DNA of 64,000 bases from Clostridium porci. GTDB lineage: Bacteria > Bacillota > Clostridia > Lachnospirales > Lachnospiraceae. The position numbers were made by a program, and so were the translations under genes. This document shows, piece by piece, positions 57,208 through 64,000 of the stretch (position 1 is its first letter; every line of letters starts with the position of its first letter). The stretch lies in contig NZ_VUMD01000016.1 of NCBI RefSeq assembly GCF_009696375.1, forward strand, positions 1 to 64,000, given 5' to 3'. The notes under the pieces were generated by a model that was not told where the DNA came from, did no database searches, and saw nothing but the letters and a program-made list of their open reading frames with translations.

Positions 57208-57284
57208 TTCCTTTTCCTCCAAATTTTCCTTGTGTTTGTAGTACATAAGATTGCTTCTGTTTGGTTGAGGTCGTTTCTTACAAT

Positions 57285-57302
57285 TTGTTAATTAATTATC
57301 AA
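57285..57302. promoter_or_regulatory. Rex operator of adhE
   Basis: TTGTTAATTAATTATCAA matches the Rex consensus TTGTTAA-N4-TTAACAA with a single mismatch. It lies just after the predicted transcription start (about 57309), where Rex would block transcription when NADH is low. AdhE is a known Rex target in Firmicutes. Confidence 0.82.
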
Positions 57303-57315
57303 TCTTACTGTCTGC

Positions 57316-57344
57316 ATTATAAACCTTCGTTAAAAAAATGTCAA
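57316..57344 (-). promoter_or_regulatory. adhE promoter
   Basis: Minus-strand TTGACA (57339-57344), 17-base spacer and TATAAT (57316-57321), a perfect sigma-A promoter. The leader is about 100 bases. Confidence 0.88.
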
Positions 57345-57435
57345 TATGTATTTTAAAATTTATCTCTTTTATTGCCGGACAGACGAACCCGGTTTACAAA
57401 AAAGCAGGCTGTGCAGCAGCTACAAAAATATATGC

Positions 57436-59523
57436 TTAATTTTTCTGTATCCGAAACTTCTTAATCAAATCCTTCATTAGCTGAGCCTGGTTTGACAGCT
57501 CCTGACAGGCTGCGGCGCTTTCCTCTGCTGTGGCCGAGCTTGTCTGTACCACTGCTGATATCTGCCGGATTCCCTGAGTAACATGATTTACCGACTCTGC
57601 CTGCAGGCTGGAAGCCGCCGATATTCCATTGATAATTCCCGCTACCTCCTGCACGCCTTCCAGAACATACTGCATGGATTTTGCCGTCTCGTCTGCAATA
57701 TGAGTTCCATTTTCCACCGCCTTTAAGGAGGTTTCTATAAGAACCGTGGTATCTTTGGATGCCTCGGCGCTCTTGGAAGCCAACTCCCTGACCTCGCCGG
57801 CTACCACGGCAAATCCCTTTCCTGCCGCTCCTGCCCTGGCCGCCTCTATGGCTGCATTAAGGGCCAGAATATTTGTCTGAAAGGCTATGTCCTCAATGGT
57901 TTTAATAATATTCCCGATTTTCCTGGAGCTTTCTGCAATATCACCCATAGCCAAGAGCATTGCCTGCATGCGTTCATTGCTTTCTGACGCCTCATCGCTT
58001 ACCATCTCCGCCTTTTTATTGGCATCCTCCGCATTTTTGGCATTGGCGGTTATCTGCTGTGAAATTTCGTTAATGGTCTCCGCCAGCTCTTCAACCGATC
58101 CGGCCTGCTCCACACTTCCCTGGGAAAGTGACTGGGCTCCTGACAATACCTGATGGGAACCTCCGGCTACCTGTTCTGCTGATTCATCGATCTGACCAAG
58201 CGTATCATTTAGGGACTGGATGATATGATCCAGGGCCTCACGAATAGATCTGAAATCCCCCATATAGTCTCCTTTAACAGCTAAATTCAGGTTTCCCTGG
58301 GAGATCTCCTTTAATATATGGGATATATCTTGAATGATTTCCCTTAATGCCTGCATGGTTCTCCGAACACTGTCTGCCAGCCGGCCAATCTCATCATCGC
58401 TCTTTACGCTTATATCAATTCCCAGATTACCCTGGGCAAACTTCTCCATACTGCCGCTGATATCACTAAGAGGCTTCATCATCTTTCGAATAGTCACTAC
58501 AATAACAAACACCATCGCAGACATCAATGCCGCGGATAGAACCGCCATAGTAGCTATAAGCTTATTACGGGTAGAATTTAATTCTGACACAGGCAGATTA
58601 GCAGTTATAAGCCATCCGGTCGTTCCACTTTCCCTGAATATGGATTTATAGGAAACTCCACCATAGCTGTATTCTGCTATTCCTTTATAACTATTCCGTA
58701 CCTTTTCCTTATAGTCATCTGATAGGTCCAGGGCATTTACATTCTTTCCGATCAGCCCCTCCTGTGCGCTGTATATATATTCCCCATGATTGGAAATCAG
58801 CTCCAGAAAGCCGGTTTCTCCCACTTCCACCCCATCCAGAGTCTCTGACAATTTATCAATATTTACGTCTAATCCCACATATCCATATATTAGTTTTTCA
58901 TTAGGAGCCATGACAGGCACTACAATGGACACAATGCTCTCACCTGATACAGGGTCCGGATATGGATCTGAAACCACTGTCTTTTTTGTAGAGAGAATCG
59001 TTTGATACCAGCCGGTTTCCTCCAGATTCGCATCCACTATCTCTCCGGTAGCTCTCACATATTTTCCAAGTTTAGAACTAGTTATCCACACCTGCTGAAC
59101 GCTTTCATCCTCCATAAATTTAAGGGTATCCTTCAGCATGTTCACAAGGACATCCATCTGTTGATAGGACTCCAGCCTTGGTCTGATGGACAGATTATAA
59201 GCGTGAAACCGTGCGTCGTTCCCCAGAATGCTGACCGCAGTAATCTTACTGTTAAAGAATCCGTCTACAACTGAAGCCACATAGTCAGTCTGAGCTTTCA
59301 GGTTCTTCTCATTAAGTCCGGAAATACTCCTCGCTGCCATCAAGAAGGAGATTATAATCAAAAGCAGAAGAAATGGAGCCAGAACAGCCATTAAGCTAAT
59401 ACTGACTTTAAAAGAGATAGATCCCTGCTTTCCGGTTTTTATTCCTCTTCTCCCATGTACGTTCCACCGTCTTATCATATTTAATAAGTCATCCCCCTCT
59501 GGTTTTATTCTCTTGTTACCCAC
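57436..59523 (-). CDS. Methyl-accepting chemotaxis protein with dCache sensor
   Basis: A 695-residue receptor. A membrane helix (about 42-65) and a second (about 335-358) bound an extracellular double-Cache domain, with VQQVWITSSKLGKYVRATGEI and VSDPYPDPVSGESIVSIVVPV typical. HAMP follows (about 360-410), then the signalling domain with the hairpin tip DIAFQTNILALNAAIEAARAGAAGKGFAVVAGEVRELA. The start used is a GTG at 59523 with a weak site; an ATG at 59475 is possible. The stimulus is unknown; dCache domains often bind amino acids. No CheR-tether pentapeptide is seen. Confidence 0.93.
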   Translation of the reverse strand: MGNKRIKPEGDDLLNMIRRWNVHGRRGIKTGKQGSISFKVSISLMAVLAPFLLLLIIISFLMAARSISGLNEKNLKAQTDYVASVVDGFFNSKITAVSILGNDARFHAYNLSIRPRLESYQQMDVLVNMLKDTLKFMEDESVQQVWITSSKLGKYVRATGEIVDANLEETGWYQTILSTKKTVVSDPYPDPVSGESIVSIVVPVMAPNEKLIYGYVGLDVNIDKLSETLDGVEVGETGFLELISNHGEYIYSAQEGLIGKNVNALDLSDDYKEKVRNSYKGIAEYSYGGVSYKSIFRESGTTGWLITANLPVSELNSTRNKLIATMAVLSAALMSAMVFVIVVTIRKMMKPLSDISGSMEKFAQGNLGIDISVKSDDEIGRLADSVRRTMQALREIIQDISHILKEISQGNLNLAVKGDYMGDFRSIREALDHIIQSLNDTLGQIDESAEQVAGGSHQVLSGAQSLSQGSVEQAGSVEELAETINEISQQITANAKNAEDANKKAEMVSDEASESNERMQAMLLAMGDIAESSRKIGNIIKTIEDIAFQTNILALNAAIEAARAGAAGKGFAVVAGEVRELASKSAEASKDTTVLIETSLKAVENGTHIADETAKSMQYVLEGVQEVAGIINGISAASSLQAESVNHVTQGIRQISAVVQTSSATAEESAAACQELSNQAQLMKDLIKKFRIQKN

Positions 59524-59691
59524 TTTACATTAGCAGGCATCTTTCTTCCGATTATAGCATAGGGAATCTAAATATAAAATATAATTTTATTCTTTTTTAA
59601 TATTAAATTATTTTTTTGTGATATTATTCTTCATAAATGGGGGTCTTTCAAATAAAAATGAACTAGCATATTCAACAAAAATCAACTCTTC

Positions 59692-59759
59692 TGAACAAAA
59701 AAACACGGTTCCAGGCAGCGCACCATTTTGTAGCTACTAGAACCATGTTTTATTGTTCA
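59692..59759. repeat. Dispersed intergenic hairpin, copy D
   Basis: GAACAAAAAAACACGGTTCC and its near-complement around GAACCATGTTTTATTGTTC give a long stem between metK (stop 59869) and the chemoreceptor gene. The core CACGGTTC matches the other copies, and the loop has GTAGCTACTAG. It is the likely metK terminator. Confidence 0.78.
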
Positions 59760-59868
59760 GCATGTTGGTAAGAACCTGTTTTGCTAAGCTTCGTGAACGC
59801 CTTTCTTGTGGCAGCTTTCTGTGAAATACCTTTTCAGAACAGTCCCCTGATCGATCACCCTTCTGATA

Positions 59869-61056
59869 CTAAATACAGCTCTTTAACAGCTCCACCTTAT
59901 CAAGGCGCTCCCAGGGCAGATCCAGATCGTTTCGTCCGAAGTGTCCATATGCTGCGGTCTGCTTATAAATAGGACGGCGCAGATTCAGCATCTGAATAAT
60001 TCCCGCCGGTCTCAGGTCAAAATTGCCGCGGATAATCTCTATCAGCCTTTCATCACTCACCTTTCCGGTTCCAAAGGTATCCACCATAACAGAAGTGGGA
60101 TGAGCCACGCCAATGGCATAAGACAACTGAATTTCGCACTTGTCAGCAAGCCCTGCCGCTACAATATTTTTAGCCACATAGCGGGCAGCATAAGCAGCGC
60201 TTCTGTCTACCTTTGTACAATCCTTGCCAGAAAACGCGCCGCCGCCATGACGTGCATAGCCTCCATAGGTATCCACGATAATCTTACGCCCGGTTAGACC
60301 GCTGTCCCCGTGAGGGCCTCCGATGACGAAGCGTCCCGTCGGGTTAATAAAGAATTTGGTGTTTTCGTCAATCATATCCTTCGGAAGAATCTCATCAAAC
60401 ACATACTTCTTAACGTCTGCATGAATCTGCTCCTGAGTCACATTCTCATCATGCTGAGTGGATAATACAACTGCATCCAGGCGGACCGGCCTGTCATTTT
60501 CATCGTATTCTACCGTTACCTGAGTCTTTCCGTCAGGCCGGAGATACTTTAAAGTTCCGTCCTTTCGCACCTCTGTCAGGCGTCTGGCCAGCTTATGTGC
60601 CATAGCGATCGCATAGGGCATATACTCCTCCGTTTCATTGGTAGCAAAGCCGAACATCATTCCCTGATCACCAGCTCCTATTGCCTCGATTTCTTCGTCG
60701 GACATTTTTTTCTCCTTTGCCTCCAGAGCCATATCCACGCCCATGGCAATGTCCGCAGATTGTTCATCAAGCGATACAATTACACCGCAGGTATCACAGT
60801 CAAAGCCATACTTAGCACGGTCATATCCGATTTCCCTGACTGTCTCACGTACCAGCTTCTGGATATCTACGTAAGCCTTGGTTGTAATCTCCCCCATTAC
60901 CAGAACCAGTCCCGTAGTGATTGCCGTTTCGCAGGCAACACGGCTCATGGGGTCCTTTTCCAGCAATGCATCCAAGATAGAATCGGAAATTGCATCACAT
61001 ATCTTGTCTGGATGTCCTTCAGTTACAGATTCAGATGTAAAAAGTCTTCTTTCCAT
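59869..61056 (-). CDS. metK: S-adenosylmethionine synthetase
   Basis: A 395-residue enzyme from the ATG at 61056, with AGGAGAGATC upstream; the 40 codons before are not family-like. Motifs are [32 protein letters not shown] and [19 protein letters not shown] with the catalytic loop. It makes SAM from methionine and ATP. Expression is governed by the SAM-I riboswitch and terminator just upstream. Confidence 0.97.
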   Translation of the reverse strand: MERRLFTSESVTEGHPDKICDAISDSILDALLEKDPMSRVACETAITTGLVLVMGEITTKAYVDIQKLVRETVREIGYDRAKYGFDCDTCGVIVSLDEQSADIAMGVDMALEAKEKKMSDEEIEAIGAGDQGMMFGFATNETEEYMPYAIAMAHKLARRLTEVRKDGTLKYLRPDGKTQVTVEYDENDRPVRLDAVVLSTQHDENVTQEQIHADVKKYVFDEILPKDMIDENTKFFINPTGRFVIGGPHGDSGLTGRKIIVDTYGGYARHGGGAFSGKDCTKVDRSAAYAARYVAKNIVAAGLADKCEIQLSYAIGVAHPTSVMVDTFGTGKVSDERLIEIIRGNFDLRPAGIIQMLNLRRPIYKQTAAYGHFGRNDLDLPWERLDKVELLKSCI

Positions 61057-61130
61057 TAAAATGATCTCTCCTTTTTCATTAGCCTTAGTATCACTATAGC
61101 TGCTGCAGCATATCATCTTTACAAAAAAGA

Positions 61131-61153
61131 AAGTCCGCAGCAACTGCGGACTT
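61131..61153 (-). terminator. Expression-platform terminator of the SAM riboswitch
   Basis: AAGTCCGCAG-TTG-CTGCGGACTT stem (10 bp) followed on the minus strand by TTCTTTTTTG. It lies 25 bases after the aptamer. Confidence 0.9.
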
Positions 61154-61178
61154 GAAAATAATCTTATAATCTTCAAAT

Positions 61179-61337
61179 CCTCTTATTGCTCGACTAAGTA
61201 TGCCCTGTTATAGCTCCGGCATACTCCTCGCTCAGGTTGGCACCTTCCGGCCCTTTCGTATATCAGGCAGATATACTCAACCGGGGTTGCCGTGACTTCA
61301 CAGGTCCTTTGTACCTCCATCACTCTGAATAAGGGAT
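61179..61337 (-). promoter_or_regulatory. SAM-I (S-box) riboswitch of metK
   Basis: Minus-strand reading gives the S-box features: CTTATTCAGAGTGATGGAGG at the 5' side, then GGACCTGTGAAGTCACGGCAACC, GGAAGGTGCCAACCTGAGCGA and the closing AATAAGAGG. P1 pairs CTTATT with AATAAG. SAM binding would favour the terminator and reduce metK. Confidence 0.94.
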
Positions 61338-61373
61338 ATATACGAACTTTTTAATTGTAAAAATGTTATTTAT

Positions 61374-61402
61374 ATAATAATTCATTTATACAGGCATGTC
61401 AA
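61374..61402 (-). promoter_or_regulatory. metK promoter
   Basis: TTGACA (61397-61402), 17-base spacer and TATTAT (61374-61379) on the minus strand, about 35 bases before the riboswitch. Confidence 0.82.
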
Positions 61403-61427
61403 TACCTTTTTACTTTGGAATATTATT

Positions 61428-63257
61428 TTATTTAATTGTGATTCTTCCCTGTCCTGCCGGATCGGCATAGCCGGCTGTTACCGTCCCCCCCAGGCTTCGT
61501 ATGTATGCGGATAGAATATCTACATCTACCATAACATCATCTTTAACCACTTTGGAGCCTTTAAACATAGTCATACCGTCACCGCCTGATTTCAGCATAT
61601 AATTATGGGATGCCACAGTATATGTTTTGTTCACATCTAATGGAGCTCCTCCTACTGTGATATCCGTTACACGGTAAGTACCGCTTACGCTGATAAAGTT
61701 GCCCTTATCATCCGTCTTTACATTGGAGCTTACGGAGGTATCTATGGTGTAGGCAAGGCCCGATACCTGGAGAAAACCGCCGTTCTCCTGGGGATAATTT
61801 CTGGAAGCCATCTCCAAAGCGTCTTTTATTTGCTGTCCTTTTACCTCCAGGACGCAACCCATATTTCCAAAGGGGAATACCGCCAATGTATCATTATAGG
61901 TGATAGCTCCTGGTTTAATGCCGCTTCGGATTCCTCCCCCGTTGGAAAGGCCAATATCTGCTCCAAGCTGAACTCTGTAGGCATCTGCAGCCAGATCTCC
62001 CAGATTGGTTTCACCATTACGTACTCTACGCTCTCCTGACACCGGATCATTGACTGTCAGCTCGTAATCCGTAGTTCCCAAAACTGTTTTTAAGGTTTCA
62101 TTATACTGACTCTGCAGCTGTTTAATAAACTGATCTGTATCATAATCCACAGCTCTTCCCTTTTCATTCATGATACAGCCTCCTGGAATTACCAGATGGG
62201 TCCCTACAGGAAGAATATTTGGATTCTTTATTTTATCCAGATTGCTGTTGTATATCTCCAGCCAGCGATCATAAGAACCCAGCTCTCTTTTTGCGATTCT
62301 TCTTAGAGAATCATTCTTATGAACCACATAGTCCCTGGCTGTTCCTGCTGCAGGAACCTCTGTTACCAGCTCTGATGTAATCTCTCCGTTGGGTTTTATG
62401 GTCATTTTACCAATATTATTTAACTTGGAGCCTGTCTGTGTGACAATCACATTTTTACCATCTTTATTCTGAAGCTCCTGCGAAGGCATCGTTTCATGAG
62501 AGTGCCCGTCAATAAAGGCATCTGCTCCCCTTGTATTTCTTATAACCTCCCTGGATGACCAACGCTGCGTTATCCCCTCGTTGCCAAGATGTCCTACAAG
62601 TATAACATAGTCTGCCCCTTCATTTCTGGCCGAATCTATTGCAGACTGAACCTGGCTGTAGAGCGCTTCTCCGCTTTCATCCTCACAGAAGGTATAGAGA
62701 TAATTCCCGCTTCCATCCTGAAAATAGGCCGGGGTAGATTTGGTAAAGCTCTCAGGAGTGGACACTCCTACCAGAGCTACCCTGGTACTGCCGTAAGTAA
62801 AAATTTTATAAGGCGCAAATACAGGCGCTCCGCTTGCCAGGCTTAAGAAATTGCTGGAAAAATAACCGCATTTTAACCTGCCTGAAAGCTCCATGAAACG
62901 CTCCATTCCATAATCAAATTCATGATTTCCAGGAACAGCAAAGTCGTATCCCGCCTGATTCATAATATCAATCAGATAGCCTCCGTCCGATAAGGTTCCA
63001 ATGGGAGCCCCCTGTATGGCATCTCCTGCGTCTACCAAAGTTACATAGGGGGTCTGCTGTTCCATGGCTTTTTTATAAAGCACTAGCCCCCCATAACCAA
63101 TGTTGTCATCCACTCCACAGTGGACATCGTTGGTATAGAGAATCACGATGTCCTGATCCGCGCCATAAGCAACAGCTGTCATTCCTGTTATCAGAGAAAT
63201 GGCCATTGCCAGGGTGAAAATCAGAGATAAAAGTCCCTTTTTCAGCCTAACCTTCAT
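61428..63257 (-). CDS. Secreted 5'-nucleotidase/metallophosphatase with internal LysM domain
   Basis: A 609-residue exported protein. Residues 1-32 are a signal peptide. Residues 35-265 are the metallophosphatase domain with YTNDVHCG, DAGDAIQG, PGNHEFDYG and GHSHE metal motifs. Residues 305-355 form a LysM module (YVVHKNDSLRRIAKRELGSYDRWLEIYNSN...LPVGTHLVIPG). Residues 385-570 are the 5'-nucleotidase C-terminal domain with NGGGIRSGIKPG. It would hydrolyse extracellular nucleotides while held on peptidoglycan. LysM between the two catalytic halves is unusual; normally LysM sits at an end. No sortase motif is seen. AAAGGGGG precedes the ATG. Confidence 0.9.
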   Translation of the reverse strand: MKVRLKKGLLSLIFTLAMAISLITGMTAVAYGADQDIVILYTNDVHCGVDDNIGYGGLVLYKKAMEQQTPYVTLVDAGDAIQGAPIGTLSDGGYLIDIMNQAGYDFAVPGNHEFDYGMERFMELSGRLKCGYFSSNFLSLASGAPVFAPYKIFTYGSTRVALVGVSTPESFTKSTPAYFQDGSGNYLYTFCEDESGEALYSQVQSAIDSARNEGADYVILVGHLGNEGITQRWSSREVIRNTRGADAFIDGHSHETMPSQELQNKDGKNVIVTQTGSKLNNIGKMTIKPNGEITSELVTEVPAAGTARDYVVHKNDSLRRIAKRELGSYDRWLEIYNSNLDKIKNPNILPVGTHLVIPGGCIMNEKGRAVDYDTDQFIKQLQSQYNETLKTVLGTTDYELTVNDPVSGERRVRNGETNLGDLAADAYRVQLGADIGLSNGGGIRSGIKPGAITYNDTLAVFPFGNMGCVLEVKGQQIKDALEMASRNYPQENGGFLQVSGLAYTIDTSVSSNVKTDDKGNFISVSGTYRVTDITVGGAPLDVNKTYTVASHNYMLKSGGDGMTMFKGSKVVKDDVMVDVDILSAYIRSLGGTVTAGYADPAGQGRITIK

Positions 63258-63409
63258 AGTTTTAAATCCCCCTTTATCTGTTATTTAATCATGCCCCCAT
63301 TATAAATTAAAAAGCAGAGAAAGTAAAGTATATGGCAAATACCGTGCTTTACTTTTCCTGCTTTCTTTCTTTTTCACAATTCTAAGGATTCTAATAGACG
63401 GCTTCACTT

Positions 63410-64000
63410 TCAGCCTACTTTCAGCTTGAATTTCTGAACCTCCCTCTCAGAATCTACCTTCTCGATCATAGCTCCAAGTCCCTGAAGCTTCTCCTCAAAA
63501 TTCTCATACCCTCTCTGTATGTAGCCAATTTCATCTACAATGGTATAACCCTCCGCAGCCATGCCTGCAATCACAAGCGCGGCCCCGGCACGGAGATCCG
63601 GAGCATTGACCTGAGCTCCTGTAAGAAGCTTCACACCGTCTATCACAGCTACATTTCCCTCAACCTTAATGTTAGTTCCCATACGGGCAAGTTCATCCAC
63701 GTATTTAAAACGATTCTCAAAAATACTCTCTGTCACCATACTGGTTCCGGCAGCCAGGGCCAGAGTAACTGCCATCTGGGGCTGCATATCTGTAGGAAAT
63801 CCCGGATAAGGAAGGGTCTTAATATCGGTATGCCTCTGACTGGGTTTTCCCACTACCCTCACCGCGTCATCAAACTCGATTACCTCACAGCCAATCTCCG
63901 TCAGTTTAGCAGAGATTGCTTCCAGATGCTTGGGGATTACATTTTTTATCATGACATCCCCTCTGGTTGCCGCTGCTGCGCACATGAAGGTTCCAGCCTC
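63410..64000 (-). CDS. murA: UDP-N-acetylglucosamine 1-carboxyvinyltransferase, C-terminal part
   Basis: The gene enters from the right edge; about 196 C-terminal codons are present. Conserved MurA phrases are TLPYPGFPTDMQPQMAVTLALAAGTS, ESIFENRFKYVDELARMGTNI and APDLRAGAALVIAGMAAEG. It catalyses the first committed step of peptidoglycan synthesis. The loop with the PEP-binding cysteine is outside the window. Whether it is the MurA or MurA2/MurZ copy cannot be told. Confidence 0.95.
   Translation of the reverse strand, partial: EAGTFMCAAAATRGDVMIKNVIPKHLEAISAKLTEIGCEVIEFDDAVRVVGKPSQRHTDIKTLPYPGFPTDMQPQMAVTLALAAGTSMVTESIFENRFKYVDELARMGTNIKVEGNVAVIDGVKLLTGAQVNAPDLRAGAALVIAGMAAEGYTIVDEIGYIQRGYENFEEKLQGLGAMIEKVDSEREVQKFKLKVG

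Noticed and set aside
59869-61176. Longer start for metK at 61176
   Set aside because: The added 40 residues run through the riboswitch terminator; the standard MetK N-terminus begins at 61056.

Overview
The window is chromosomal DNA of a spore-forming anaerobic Firmicute, most likely a Lachnospiraceae (Clostridium cluster XIVa). Support comes from the 16S 5' end at the left edge, a long Alu-type SRP RNA, spore genes (spmB, cotJABC), fermentation genes (adhE, NADP-type gdhA), a SAM-I riboswitch on metK and TPP riboswitches on a thiamin operon. Genus assignment is not possible by eye.

Layout. 1-700: start of a 16S rRNA gene read leftward from two tandem sigma-A promoters. 700-8360: a minus-strand housekeeping run pfkA-dnaX-ybaB-recR-TPR protein-HAD phosphatase-CvpA. 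8500-18270: SRP RNA, tadA, an NrdG-like activase, nagB, a lipoprotein, a MarR regulator, and the pair murL-murD beside spmB. 18440-22510: a GntP permease and an IlvD/Edd-family dehydratase with an FCD-GntR regulator and a matching palindrome at the promoter. 22680-23350: Sfp-type phosphopantetheinyl transferase. 23820-31290: a thiamin salvage and uptake operon behind two consecutive TPP riboswitch-terminators: thiW (frameshifted), thiM, thiE, HAD phosphatase, thiD, tenA, thiZXY. 31290-32830: a graveyard of MATE-transporter, large serine recombinase and other element fragments. 32830-36600: CPBP protein, an orphan motA, a serine resolvase and inverted repeats. 36600-40725: a large secreted sialidase whose 3' end is frameshifted.

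40870-46160: a mannose-family PTS (IIA, IIB, IIC, IID) with a FrlB-like SIS deglycase and two divergent GntR regulators, probably for an Amadori product or amino sugar. 46290-50050: a yclNOPQ-type ferric siderophore importer. 50400-51540: cotJABC. 51800-57210: cbiK, gdhA and adhE, the last with a Rex-type operator. 57430-59520: a chemoreceptor. 59870-61400: metK with its SAM riboswitch. 61430-63260: a secreted 5'-nucleotidase with an internal LysM domain. The window ends inside murA.

The observations I rate highest are the MurL-MurD pair (an alternative route to D-glutamate in peptidoglycan), the tandem TPP riboswitches over an operon whose first gene is broken, the decayed mobile-element zone just after that operon, and a family of four related intergenic hairpins used at gene 3' ends.
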